A DNA stretch of 64,000 bases, from the NCBI GenBank assembly GCA_016712225.1, contig JADJRL010000003.1, positions 703,001 through 767,000 on the forward strand, read 5' to 3'. Positions 26,801-36,680 of this stretch are shown in pieces. Numbering within the stretch: position 1 is the first letter of the stretch; each line of letters begins with the position of its first letter. This DNA is from Candidatus Defluviibacterium haderslevense. Its GTDB lineage: Bacteria; Bacteroidota; Bacteroidia; Chitinophagales; Saprospiraceae. Made by a program: the position numbers and the translations under genes. The notes beneath the pieces are model-generated. The model worked only from the letters and a program-made list of their open reading frames with translations, searched no databases and was not told the origin of the DNA.

Positions 26801-29800
26801 AAATTTCCCAATTGGAAAAAGCCACCTGCTGATGCATTGATTTTTGTATTTCCAATTTTTAATTCATTAATAGCAATTTGTCCAGATGGATTCTTAAAAT
26901 ACAACCAAACATTTCTAGCTTGAGTATTAGCTGCAGTATTATATATATTTAAAGGCCAATTAAAATTAGAAGTTATCCCATTAACGGTTTGGTTACTCGA
27001 TTGCAAAGCAAGGTGAGGCCTTACAAAAGTCAAATTGAATGCGGTGTTTGAAGGATCCAACACTTGGTCTTCATTATCGATAGGTTCCGTATTATTTCCA
27101 TTGGCCGGAATGTTGAGTAAAAATCCTCTTCGACTAGCAATCGTTCGACCAGAGAATTTTGATATCTTAGGGACTTGACAATCCGGATTAATAAATACCC
27201 GAATTTCAACAATAAATGCATCATCAGGATCATCCCATGGACCATTTGGATTATTTGATTTAAATAATGGTCTTAAATCAAAAACCAGATTTGAAACATT
27301 CGGATTAACAGGAGCTACATTTGCTCTAAGGTTAACAGGAATTCCGGAACCCCTCCCCACAGAAAGAACTGCTTCTGAACTTACATACGAATATCCCGCA
27401 GGTAACTTAACTTCCATTTGATCCAATACTATTTGAGGACGATATTCAAATGGAAATAAATTAGAACCTGTAGATGTACTTGTGGGAATATTGTGATATT
27501 CGAAATTCACAGCAACGAAATCATTCTCACAACCTTCGAATACAGCCGGTATACCATTATTAGTTAAATAATAACCAATGTAAATAAATCTTCCAAATCT
27601 ATTATAACATTGTTTCTTGTCAATATCATTTATGGGATCCGGAATACTCGAAACGTATAATCGGTTTAACATTAAATTTTCGACTACTACGTTCGGAATA
27701 TTTTTATTGATTCTGTAAATCACTTTTAATTTAACGGTATCATTTTTTTCATAACCACCAAAGCCGGCTAAATTGGGATCTGCACAACCCGCAGCTAAAA
27801 TGGCTGGTCTACTTAAATCAAATTTCCATACATCATTTCCCAAATATTCTGATTTAATATCCTGACAATGGATAACAACATTACGACTTGCATCATAAAT
27901 TTCAGCAGATGCATTAGCAACTATCATTTCAGAAGCACTTGGAAAATTACTTTCGGCATATAAATATTGATGCATTGGAAATACATCTACAGTATCCTCT
28001 ATTACACCACTATAACGAGCTGTAATTTCATCACCTGCCATTGCGCGAATGGTTTTTATTGGGTCGATATTTGGATCTGCAATATTATTATTATCCGGAA
28101 GTTCATCATCATTACTATCCTGCAATCCATAGGTAGTCCTTTTAACATCAAAATCATAGAAAAATACTCCTCTACATTGGTCATTATTAATAATAGGGCA
28201 GAATATTTCATTGATCACTTTATTCGATGCTAATGGAATTTCACAATCACAATTATTCGGATCAGGAAAAAATTTAACTTCAACTCCAAATTCAGTAAAC
28301 AATGGATTTGCTGAGCCCAATTGATTACAATCCAATACTAAATTCTTCAATTTGATTTCTGAATTAACTTTTGAAAACAGCATCGTTTGTAATTCTTGAA
28401 CATTGAATCGCGCTCTAATGACACCATTATTGAAGTTCAATGATTTTGTTTGCCAAACTCTTCTTGCAGCATCAGTCCACATGATATCAGAAATATTTCC
28501 AGACCAACTAAATCCTGGAGGTAAAGTGATCTCCAATTCAATCAAAGAATTCGCATTATAATTACTGATAATTAATTCTCTATAAATGAGTGTTAATTCT
28601 GAAAAGACTCCATCCCGAAAAGCTCCAGGTGTTTCATTTGAAATTTCTCCTTTAGTAAAAAATATTTGATCAGTTACCAGAGTAGGTAAAATATTATTTA
28701 GATTGCCACAACGGTCCATATAATCAGCCTTTATAGCATCTCCACTTGCATTATAATATCCGGTTGAGGAAGGGCAACATAATTTTTTGGTGTACCTGAT
28801 TTCTATACGATCATTGGGTCTCATCTCCGGCAACCTTAATGTTGATCCCAATACAATATCTTGGGTATAACAAGAAAGAAATCCATTACAATTTTTGGTT
28901 TGGACTTTTATCGGTTTAATGGATTGAAAACCTCCATTATTAATACTTATTTGGAATGCGTTAGAATCTAAAGATCCACCATTACAATCAGCTAATTGAT
29001 CTATGGTATTCGACCATAAGTAGACATCAAAATCTATATTGGTCGCAATACTGGTTCCTTCATTTTGTACGGTTACTGAATGTTGGTAACTTCTACCTAA
29101 GCACAATTCAGATCCAACCTCTTCTGAAATAGTTAATTTAGGTCCTCCAGAAATTTCTATGGAGATATTAGGATTTACCGGATCAGAATATTGACAAATG
29201 TTACCACCACATCCCCAACCTGCTACAACCTGAGATGATAAACTATTGCTCTTGCAACCATTAATTTCAATCACCTCTGTTATAACTAAACACTCCGCCT
29301 TTGAATTAGGATTACCTCCCTCAGGTCCATCAAATTTAGTATTTGCATTTCCTAAATTATTCGTTCCAGAAAGTGTTGCATTGACAAATTCAGATGCAGG
29401 AATCGTAATGGTTTGATTTCCGGGTAAGCCGGAAACATATTGACTTTTTTCTACTCCTCCATTAATTTTTACTCCTTTAATATTGATATCAGAAGCGCCA
29501 AAATCATTAATGATAAGAGAATCTAATAAATAGGCATCCACGCCCGTTTGACAAATGGTAAAACTTCTTGTCAATATAGAACCCGGCGATGCTATTGCGG
29601 AACCAGGATCAGTTATGGTAAGTTTAGGTTTATTGATAGGTATTGGACTTTCTTCCTTAGTATCGAATCCACCGGTGTAATTCATTTTGTATGACCAATT
29701 GAAAACTTCATTAGGGTTGGTATTTATTATTTGAATGACTTCACAATCTACCTTGAGCCCAAAACTAAATTTGATCATAGAACAAACACCTGTTTGCATA

Positions 29801-30231
29801 TCAGGAAAGTCGAATACAATATTTTGTGCTGTTGAAAGATCATTTCTGAATTTTACATTGGATTGAATGCCAGTACACCCTACAGCAAAAAATTGGCCTG
29901 AAAACCTTAATCCTTTATCTAATGCAATGGATAGCTGCATACTTGAACTGGTTTTTCCAGTATTTAATTTTACAACATCGATCACCGCCAACGCAGTCTC
30001 GCCACATGCAACGACCTTTGGTAATACAGGATTTATAAAATCGATCTCATTCCCTGGGGCTGCTTGGAAATGTTGCTTGGAACTGTTCAAATCTAAAGTT
30101 GCAGCGGAAAATACTTTTTGGATTCTAGACTGACTACCTACAGGTAATTCAAAAAATTCTTGTCTAGCTTGAAGTATAACAAAAAGTAAGCAACAGAATA
30201 ACAGGCCGGTTAATGCTAATTTAACTTTCAT
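23890..30231 (-). CDS. Giant T9SS-secreted adhesin with HYR, C-type lectin and GEVED modules
   Basis: This 2,113-residue surface protein begins with a signal peptide (about 1-22). Residues 50-1380 are repeated DUF11-like or conserved-repeat beta domains (long sandwich units with acidic and Asn-rich loops). Two HYR modules lie at about 1390-1470 and 1554-1634 (YTGTDACGNQNTCSF, FTATDLCGNTSTASM). A C-type lectin domain spans about 1680-1795 (YMGEYNGHRYFCS...EPN...TWNDQDG). A GEVED domain lies near 1905-1980 (WIDYNADGFFSNNEL...GEVEDYCISI). The C-terminal 75 residues are a T9SS type A sorting domain (ILPNPANNEITLHV...NGVYVFVMRN...KRIVVQH). EPN in the lectin fits mannose/GlcNAc-type sugars. It is probably anchored to or released from the cell surface for adhesion. 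Its last 560 residues resemble the upstream adhesin. Confidence 0.85.
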   Translation of the reverse strand: MKVKLALTGLLFCCLLFVILQARQEFFELPVGSQSRIQKVFSAATLDLNSSKQHFQAAPGNEIDFINPVLPKVVACGETALAVIDVVKLNTGKTSSSMQLSIALDKGLRFSGQFFAVGCTGIQSNVKFRNDLSTAQNIVFDFPDMQTGVCSMIKFSFGLKVDCEVIQIINTNPNEVFNWSYKMNYTGGFDTKEESPIPINKPKLTITDPGSAIASPGSILTRSFTICQTGVDAYLLDSLIINDFGASDINIKGVKINGGVEKSQYVSGLPGNQTITIPASEFVNATLSGTNNLGNANTKFDGPEGGNPNSKAECLVITEVIEINGCKSNSLSSQVVAGWGCGGNICQYSDPVNPNISIEISGGPKLTISEEVGSELCLGRSYQHSVTVQNEGTSIATNIDFDVYLWSNTIDQLADCNGGSLDSNAFQISINNGGFQSIKPIKVQTKNCNGFLSCYTQDIVLGSTLRLPEMRPNDRIEIRYTKKLCCPSSTGYYNASGDAIKADYMDRCGNLNNILPTLVTDQIFFTKGEISNETPGAFRDGVFSELTLIYRELIISNYNANSLIELEITLPPGFSWSGNISDIMWTDAARRVWQTKSLNFNNGVIRARFNVQELQTMLFSKVNSEIKLKNLVLDCNQLGSANPLFTEFGVEVKFFPDPNNCDCEIPLASNKVINEIFCPIINNDQCRGVFFYDFDVKRTTYGLQDSNDDELPDNNNIADPNIDPIKTIRAMAGDEITARYSGVIEDTVDVFPMHQYLYAESNFPSASEMIVANASAEIYDASRNVVIHCQDIKSEYLGNDVWKFDLSRPAILAAGCADPNLAGFGGYEKNDTVKLKVIYRINKNIPNVVVENLMLNRLYVSSIPDPINDIDKKQCYNRFGRFIYIGYYLTNNGIPAVFEGCENDFVAVNFEYHNIPTSTSTGSNLFPFEYRPQIVLDQMEVKLPAGYSYVSSEAVLSVGRGSGIPVNLRANVAPVNPNVSNLVFDLRPLFKSNNPNGPWDDPDDAFIVEIRVFINPDCQVPKISKFSGRTIASRRGFLLNIPANGNNTEPIDNEDQVLDPSNTAFNLTFVRPHLALQSSNQTVNGITSNFNWPLNIYNTAANTQARNVWLYFKNPSGQIAINELKIGNTKINASAGGFFQLGNLTSQGGQLNLEINGSSNFLCNLDSVIVYAGWNCVGYPTQFEADLCDKAEYTLYIKPFSTNMSITSLLPIENASKIYKLCENIEFVVQVDNIGQSNASNIDFDFIAPPGFEYIPDSTYIEYRIKSVIPPSPNVRSGNWRKIGNPVIVGNDPLGVIHRFDITKQWNAATGQNTLGGVNGSLPYTVINPDSSKFYIRFMAKARCGFNPGTRIPYRVSAQSTCQLGSNQKEISITEFSVPINSTNLKDPNYSNITCPPNITIASGPDCSVNVNWIEPAPKDLCNPVTVKGTHKPGDRFNIGTTTVSYTGTDACGNQNTCSFTITVTENCCNNKPIITCPANISGCPGGSIHPDITGYATARPLISTCLPPIMTYTDKTIYAGPCKGAIKIERTWRAAVPGIPTTFSECIQTIEYKDDIAPVFTSIPKNITIQVFGACDGIATWVDPIATDKCGGVTITSNRSSGSKFLVGVTKVVFTATDLCGNTSTASMLVNVDGNEIEVFCPNDTTVFRTNVYLNGTYYTWPLPTVKYCTPCIDSMAGFIYMGEYNGHRYFCSKAAETWNTAKLICELNGGKLAIMNDAQENQFLSKKLMGQTAWIGGTDARIEGVFEWHDRTPFVYTNWKKGEPNKLTSNDDYIEMFPDGTWNDQDGKVSREFVCEFTCFDLTQIAGPKRGTLIPCGNSIIKYEALKNGKRDTCEFNVNIDCDSISKYCNTRAENSQLMWIQNVTIANINNTSGDNNGYKYFNTNCGQLSNGQKTSIWLTPGFKATTYNVYWKAWIDYNADGFFSNNELIITGSGKNTINANVTVPNKLLPRLVRMRVMMSYGTYPAGECSKILYGEVEDYCISINGGTSFSNFLNEELESFLTPNDNKEIEIKEDYSIGTELQTYRPINPLFLVDILPNPANNEITLHVNQGDIQSVFIYDIYGNEVIKMQDQQHVTYLFDVSNWNNGVYVFVMRNTKGEQLVKRIVVQH

Positions 30232-30644
30232 TTTAAAACTATATTTTGCTTGATTAAATGGGTGGAAGTTTCAATTCCAGTTCGAAAATTACAACTATTG
30301 TATGATTTTTTTTTAAAAATGTTATATGAATAAAAAAAATTATATAGTATACTATAATTGTAATTTTTATCCTTTATATAAATCATTAATATGAATGAAT
30401 AATGATCTCAAATGATGAATAATTGTTATGTATTTTTTTCTAATTTTCATGATAAGAATTTAGGTATTCTTGTATTAATTCAGCAAGCATTTTTTTACTT
30501 TGAATTGGCCTCAATAAGCGCATTGAAAAGAACGCTAAAATGCCGAAATACTGAGACTTTTTTTTCATTCTGGTAATTTTTGTTATATAAAAAAAACCAC
30601 TCCAAATGGAGTGGTCTTGCTTTTCATATCTATTTAAAATGATT
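30232..30644 (-). other. Gap between the two giant adhesin genes
   Basis: These 413 AT-rich bases hold the terminator of the second adhesin gene (30589-30615) and should contain the promoter of the first, at the left. Nothing else is seen. Confidence 0.5.
30589..30615 (-). terminator. Intrinsic terminator of the 2,011-residue adhesin gene
   Basis: ACCACTCC (30596-30603) and GGAGTGGT (30608-30615) form a perfect 8-base stem with a 4-base loop (AAAT). On the minus strand a run of T follows (the A residues just left of the stem). It is 30 bases after the stop codon. Confidence 0.9.
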
Positions 30645-33600
30645 TCAATGTTGTATCACAAATCGCTTTAAGATTTGTTCCTTTTGCTCTGTTTCTAGCA
30701 ATAAAAAATACATTCCGTTATTCCAATCATAGGTATTGATTGGTTCAATAAATTCTTGTTCATTTAATTTCTTTAATACCATCTTCCCATCCGAATTAAA
30801 AATAGACATGGTACTAAATTGACCTTTACTTATTTTAATCTGTATCTCTTCATTTGCTGGATTTGGAATTACACGAACATCAACAGGCCTTGAAATCAAT
30901 TCAAGAGGATCAAAAAGGTCAATGTTTGCTATATCATCCGGCTGATCACAAATACCTAAACATTTTAATGCTACAGCACCTTCATGGAATGATCCATCAA
31001 CTTTTAATTCAGTTCCACCATCTAATGAAATACAATAATCTTCAATTTCTCCAAACAAAATATTACTGCATGCATCTTTTGGATAGGAACCATATGACAT
31101 AGCTATTCGCATTCTCACAAGATGTGGTGCAAATGTTGGAGGCATTTGTATATTAGCACACATCGTTGTGTTACCATATCCATATACGATCTGTTCATTA
31201 TTGCTAAAGAACCCATCTGCATTATAGTCTATCCATATTTTCCAATAAACATTATAAATGGTATTTAAAAATCCAGGTGTTACACAAAGATTATAATTCT
31301 GTCCTGATGTCAATTCACCGCATTGGGTATTAAAATAATGATACCCTCCATTGTCTCCAGATCGATTATCAATATTTGCAAATACCAAACGATCGATCCA
31401 CATTAATTTACTATTTTCTGCTTTAACATTACAGTACTTAGTAATAGAATCACAGTCCACTTTTATATCAAAACTACAGGTATCTTTTTTACCATCCTTT
31501 GAAGCAACATAGGTTATTGTGGAATGTCCACATGGCACCACTGTTCCTCTCGCTGGTCCGGCAATTTGTTTTAAATCAAAACAAGTAATTTCACATACAA
31601 ATTCACGAGATTCATTTCCATCCTGATCATTCCAAGTACCATCAGGAAATAGTTCTATGTAATCATCATTCGCACGAACATGATTCGGTTGACCAGGCAT
31701 CCAGTTTTGATATTTAAATAATGTGCCATCATGCCATTCAAATAAACCTTCAATTCTTCTATCCGTACCACCTATCCATGCTGTCTGACCGTTTAATTTA
31801 CTGGCGATAAATTGATTTTCATCAGCATCTTCTATAACTGCCAATTTACCTCCGTTGATATCACATAAAATTTGAGCATTGACCCATGATTCAGGCCCCT
31901 TAGAACAAAAATATCGGTGCCCGTTATGCTCGCCCATATAAATGAATCCTGGTAATGTTTCAATACATGGATTACAATGTTTGACACTTGGATATTGCCA
32001 ATCTACAACAGCACCATTTATTTGTGGATTAAGACGGTATACTACAGTATCATTAGGACATGAAATTCCAATTTCTGTATTTTGTACACTTACTGTAAAA
32101 CCAGTAGTCGCAGAATTACCACAATAATCCGTTACCGTATAAATAATATTCCAATTTCCTGCTGTAAAACTGGATCCTGAACTATAATTACTAGTTAGTG
32201 ATGCAATACCACAATTATCAAGTGCCACTGGAATGGTCCAATGTGCTACTGCTTCACAATTTCCATTGGCATCAACTGTAATATTTCTTGGAGTACTCGT
32301 AAACCTGGGCACTTGTTGATCACTTAATTCAATAATTTGTTTGCATTGACTCGATAATTGAGACAATATGGAATCTTTAGCAATCCATGTTCTCGCTATT
32401 TTAAGTGCTCCTGCACAAGGCCCTGTAGTGATTACACTATCTCTATAACTAAGTACAAGCGAACCACAAAAATCAGATCCAGGTACAGCAATTGCAAAAC
32501 CTGTTGCTTCAGGTTGAATGGACAAACTAGGACATGCTTGGTAATTGTTTGGACAAACTAAAGTTGGAGGCTTATTACAACAACTATCCGTCACTGTAAC
32601 CACAAACGAACAGGTAGAACTATTTCCACATGCATCTGTCGCTGTATAAATAACTTCTGTACTTCCAATATTAAATGGACTACCGATTTCATGATTTGTA
32701 GTTATTGAAGTACTGCTGCATTGATCTATAAAAATAGGTGGTGTCCAAATTGGAAATGCATCACAATTATAATTTGGATTGATAGTAAAATTCGCAGGGC
32801 AATTAGTCATCACCGGAGCGACAGTATCAACCAATGCTATATTCTGAATACAAGTTGAAAATAAATTGCTATTGGCTGAATCTTGTGCTATCCAAGTTCT
32901 TGATAGTATGAGTATACATGATGATATCTTCAATGTATCATCCCGGTAAGTTAACAGCGGCGTTCCACAAGCGTTATTTCCTTTAGTCACTAACGGAGTT
33001 CCTGTACGGATTGGATCTGTCGAACCCGGACATGAAAAATAATCCGGTACACATGTTATAACTGGAGGTTTATAACAACAATTTTCTATGACATTCACAT
33101 TAAAACTACAAGAACTTAAATTCCCGCATGCATCTGTTGCAGTATAAGTTACAACGGTTGTATTTAAACCAAAAGAATCTCCAGGTTGATGTGTACTGGT
33201 GATCGTAAAAATACTACACTCGTCCGTTACTAATGGTTCACTCCAAAATATTCTTGCAGAACAATTTAAATCTGACATAACGAAAATCTCAGATGGGCAA
33301 GTAATATTCGGTCCGTCTTTGTCATACATATCAATGACTTGAGCACACACAGCAAATAATTGGACATCATTTGGATCTGTAGCTCTCCAAGTTCTAGCTA
33401 AACGCAATGAGCAAGGTTGTTGATAAATAATTTCATCCGTATAGCTAATAATTGGATCCGGGCACCCTACTTTGGCAGCTCGCCCAGTTGCAATACCTGT
33501 ATTGGAAGGATCAGTACTTTGAGGACATCCATTATAATCTCTAGGACAAACAATTATAGGTGGTTTATTACAACAATCATCTGTCACCGTAACTCTAAAT

Positions 33601-36600
33601 GTACAAGTAGCAGAATTACCACAAGCATCAGTTGCTGTATAAATAACATCTGTAATACCTACAGTAAAGACACCTCCGTTCACATGATTACTATTTAACG
33701 ATACCCTACTACAATTATCAGAAATGCCTGGATTATTCCAGCTGACTACCGCATTACATTGCAGGTCAGGTTGAGCTGTAATATTAGCAGGGCAAATAAT
33801 ATTTGGTGATTCTATATCCTTTAAATCAATCGTTTGAACACATGAAGCCAATAAATTAGGATGAATTGAATCTGCTGCGGTCCATGTTCTTTCCACTCGC
33901 AATGAACAACCCTGCTGATACATAATTTCATCCTTAAATGATATAATTGCTGGTTGACAATTTGGATTTAATCTGGTCGAAGTTGCGGATCCTGTAATCG
34001 CAGGTTCTATCCCTTGAGGACATCCAAAGAAATCAGGCGGACACACAATTGTAGGATTTTGATTACAACAATTTTCCTCTACGGTAATAGTAAATTGACA
34101 AGTAGCCGTATTTCCGCAAGCATCAGTTGCGGTATAAATTACATCGGTATTACCCAGATTCAATTCACTTCCTGAAAGAATTGAACTTGTCAAATTAACA
34201 CGACTGCAGTTATCAGAAGTAGTTGGCTCCGTCCATTGCACAATGGCTTTACAATTCAAATTAGATTGTACAGTAATATTTGCAGGGCAAATAATATTTG
34301 GTGATTCATTATCATGAAGGTCGATCAATTGATCACACGAAGCACTTAAATTAATATTTGTTGGGTCTTGAGCTAGCCAAGTACGCACTACTCGCAACGA
34401 GCATCCTTGTTGGTATGTGATTAGATCTGTAAATGATACAACTGGCTCTGGACATCCCACTCTATATGGCTTTCCAATGGCATTACCTGTAATAGCCGGT
34501 TCAATTCCTTGTGGACATCCATTGAAATCCGCAGGACATATTATAATTGGATTGTGATTACAACAGCTATCTTCAACAGTGATGTTAAATCGACAGGTAG
34601 CAGTATTTCCACAAGCATCTGACGCTGTATAAGCCACTGTTGAAGTTCCAATACTAAATTCACTTCCAGAAATTAATGAACCACTTAAAGTAACACGACT
34701 GCAATTATCAGAAGTAGTTGGCTCCGTCCATTGTACTATCGCTTTGCAGTTCAGATTAGATGCTACTGTAATATTTGCAGGGCAAATAATATTTGGTGAT
34801 TCATTATCATGAAGGTCGATCACTTGAGCACATGAAGTACTTAAATTAATATTTGTTGGGTCTTGAGCTAGCCAAGTACGCACTACTCGCAACGAGCATC
34901 CTTGTTGGTATGTAATTAGATCTGTAAATGATATTACTGGCTCTGGACATCCCACTCTATATGGTTTTCCAATAGCATTGCCTGTAATTGCCGGTTCAAT
35001 TCCTTGCGGACATCCATTGAAATCCGGAGGACATATTATAATTGGATTGTTATTACAACAACTATCATCAACAGTGATGTTAAATCGACAGGTGGCAGTA
35101 TTTCCACAAGCATCAGTTGCTGTATAATTCACGGGTGTAGTTCCAATACTAAATTCACTTCCTGAAATTACTGAACTGGTCATTGTCACACGACTGCAAT
35201 TATCAGAGGTAGCTGGCTCAATCCACTGTACTATTGCTTTACAGTTCAGATTAGATGCTACTGTAATATTAGCCGGGCAAATAATATTTGGTGATTCATT
35301 ATCGTGAAGGTCGATCACTTGAGCACATGAAGTACTTAAATTAATATTTGTCGGATCTTGAGCTACCCATGTACGCACCACTCTTAATGAACATCCTTGT
35401 TGATATAAGATTTGATCTGTAAAAGAAATGACCGGATCAGGGCATCCTGCTTGGAATGGTTTACCAATGGCAGTACCCGTTATGGCCGGCTCTATTCCTT
35501 GCGGGCATCCATTGAAGTCGGATGGACAAACTATAATTGGATTGTTATTACAACAGTTAGCAATAACTGTAATGGTAAAACTACAACTTGCCGAATTTCC
35601 ACAATCATCTGTCGCAGTATAAGTAACTGTAGTAATTCCTGAATTAAATCTATTGCCTGAAACATGTGAACCAGCTAAGGTAGTATTGCTACAATTATCC
35701 GATACAACAGGATCAACCCAGGTAGCAACTGCTTTACAATCCGGATCTGATTGTAAGGTTAGATTTGGCGGACAAATTATAGATGGTTTTTGAGTATCAC
35801 TTTGATCTATTTTTTGTAAACAAGTAGACCTTAATAGTGGATGATCAGGATCTGTAGCAGTCCATATTCTGATTAATTTCAAAGTGCAGCCACTTGCTTC
35901 AATAATTGAATCTCTAAAAGTCAAAATAGGTGTTGCACAAAATGGACTTCCCGGACTTGCAGTTGCATTTCCGGTAATACCTGGCTCTGTGCCTTGTGGA
36001 CATCCGTTAAAATCATTTGGACAATGAATCACTGGTGGTGCAGTACAACAGGTGGCAACTACAGTTATTGAAAATGAGCATGTGGATTTATTTCCACAAG
36101 CATCCGTTGCCGTATATGTTACGATGTGTTTACCTTCTGTAAATGAACTACCACTGGCCAATGTACTCTCTACACAAACCTTGCCGCAAGCATCACTAAC
36201 AAAAGGAGATTCCCATCTCACCAATGCAACACAATTTTCATTCGAATTGACTACGGTATCTTTTGGGCAATGTGCAAAAACAGGAGCAATACTATCTTGA
36301 AAATATAAATATTGAATACAGAAATTTCTTAAATTAGGTTTTTCAGGATCCTCAGCTACCCAGATTCGCTGTATCGTTTTTTGACCTACACAAGGTCCAG
36401 TAGAAATTATTCTATCGCTAAAACTGACCAAAGGTGTTGAGCAATTTGGTCCACCTGGTGAAGCCTTGGCATAACCTGTAGCATTTGGATCTTCAGGGCC
36501 TCCCGGACAACCATGAAAATCATGTGCACAAATAATATTCGGTGGATTGTCGCAATCAACCAATGCCTTGAAAACCTTAGCTTCAGTAGGCATCGTAGTT

Positions 36601-36680
36601 TGACAAAATGATTGTTCAAAATTTAAGAATTCCAAAATCAGAAATCCAGCAATGAGTGTCCAATTTTTCTTCATAAACAT
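30645..36680 (-). CDS. Giant T9SS-secreted adhesin with nine HYR repeat units, C-type lectin and GEVED
   Basis: This 2,011-residue surface protein has a signal peptide (about 1-26). Nine tandem units of about 165 residues (about 44-1533) follow, each with a CPxDFxGCP-type first half and an HYR second half that ends in YTATDACGNxATCxF and a CC pair. A C-type lectin domain spans about 1578-1695 (EHNGHRYFCS...QPN...TWNDQDG). A GEVED domain lies near 1805-1885, and the T9SS type A sorting domain fills the last 75 residues (VIPNPANEEIQIKI...NGMYFLLLE...KRFVIQH). The many Cys pairs suggest disulfide-stabilised domains. The lectin and everything after it match the neighbouring adhesin; the front parts differ. 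Units 3-5 are nearly identical. The start at 36680 or 36674 is equally good. Confidence 0.85.
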   Translation of the reverse strand: MFMKKNWTLIAGFLILEFLNFEQSFCQTTMPTEAKVFKALVDCDNPPNIICAHDFHGCPGGPEDPNATGYAKASPGGPNCSTPLVSFSDRIISTGPCVGQKTIQRIWVAEDPEKPNLRNFCIQYLYFQDSIAPVFAHCPKDTVVNSNENCVALVRWESPFVSDACGKVCVESTLASGSSFTEGKHIVTYTATDACGNKSTCSFSITVVATCCTAPPVIHCPNDFNGCPQGTEPGITGNATASPGSPFCATPILTFRDSIIEASGCTLKLIRIWTATDPDHPLLRSTCLQKIDQSDTQKPSIICPPNLTLQSDPDCKAVATWVDPVVSDNCSNTTLAGSHVSGNRFNSGITTVTYTATDDCGNSASCSFTITVIANCCNNNPIIVCPSDFNGCPQGIEPAITGTAIGKPFQAGCPDPVISFTDQILYQQGCSLRVVRTWVAQDPTNINLSTSCAQVIDLHDNESPNIICPANITVASNLNCKAIVQWIEPATSDNCSRVTMTSSVISGSEFSIGTTPVNYTATDACGNTATCRFNITVDDSCCNNNPIIICPPDFNGCPQGIEPAITGNAIGKPYRVGCPEPVISFTDLITYQQGCSLRVVRTWLAQDPTNINLSTSCAQVIDLHDNESPNIICPANITVASNLNCKAIVQWTEPTTSDNCSRVTLSGSLISGSEFSIGTSTVAYTASDACGNTATCRFNITVEDSCCNHNPIIICPADFNGCPQGIEPAITGNAIGKPYRVGCPEPVVSFTDLITYQQGCSLRVVRTWLAQDPTNINLSASCDQLIDLHDNESPNIICPANITVQSNLNCKAIVQWTEPTTSDNCSRVNLTSSILSGSELNLGNTDVIYTATDACGNTATCQFTITVEENCCNQNPTIVCPPDFFGCPQGIEPAITGSATSTRLNPNCQPAIISFKDEIMYQQGCSLRVERTWTAADSIHPNLLASCVQTIDLKDIESPNIICPANITAQPDLQCNAVVSWNNPGISDNCSRVSLNSNHVNGGVFTVGITDVIYTATDACGNSATCTFRVTVTDDCCNKPPIIVCPRDYNGCPQSTDPSNTGIATGRAAKVGCPDPIISYTDEIIYQQPCSLRLARTWRATDPNDVQLFAVCAQVIDMYDKDGPNITCPSEIFVMSDLNCSARIFWSEPLVTDECSIFTITSTHQPGDSFGLNTTVVTYTATDACGNLSSCSFNVNVIENCCYKPPVITCVPDYFSCPGSTDPIRTGTPLVTKGNNACGTPLLTYRDDTLKISSCILILSRTWIAQDSANSNLFSTCIQNIALVDTVAPVMTNCPANFTINPNYNCDAFPIWTPPIFIDQCSSTSITTNHEIGSPFNIGSTEVIYTATDACGNSSTCSFVVTVTDSCCNKPPTLVCPNNYQACPSLSIQPEATGFAIAVPGSDFCGSLVLSYRDSVITTGPCAGALKIARTWIAKDSILSQLSSQCKQIIELSDQQVPRFTSTPRNITVDANGNCEAVAHWTIPVALDNCGIASLTSNYSSGSSFTAGNWNIIYTVTDYCGNSATTGFTVSVQNTEIGISCPNDTVVYRLNPQINGAVVDWQYPSVKHCNPCIETLPGFIYMGEHNGHRYFCSKGPESWVNAQILCDINGGKLAVIEDADENQFIASKLNGQTAWIGGTDRRIEGLFEWHDGTLFKYQNWMPGQPNHVRANDDYIELFPDGTWNDQDGNESREFVCEITCFDLKQIAGPARGTVVPCGHSTITYVASKDGKKDTCSFDIKVDCDSITKYCNVKAENSKLMWIDRLVFANIDNRSGDNGGYHYFNTQCGELTSGQNYNLCVTPGFLNTIYNVYWKIWIDYNADGFFSNNEQIVYGYGNTTMCANIQMPPTFAPHLVRMRIAMSYGSYPKDACSNILFGEIEDYCISLDGGTELKVDGSFHEGAVALKCLGICDQPDDIANIDLFDPLELISRPVDVRVIPNPANEEIQIKISKGQFSTMSIFNSDGKMVLKKLNEQEFIEPINTYDWNNGMYFLLLETEQKEQILKRFVIQH
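32080..36550 (-). repeat. Nine tandem HYR-type repeat units (about 495 bases each)
   Basis: Unit boundaries marked by the CC codons fall near 36046, 35553, 35056, 34561, 34066, 33571, 33075 and 32578, a regular period close to 495 bases (165 residues). Units 3, 4 and 5 (about 34066-35553) share long stretches with only scattered base changes, including the whole segment that encodes LRVVRTW to NESPNIICPANIT. The outer units are diverged. Confidence 0.8.
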
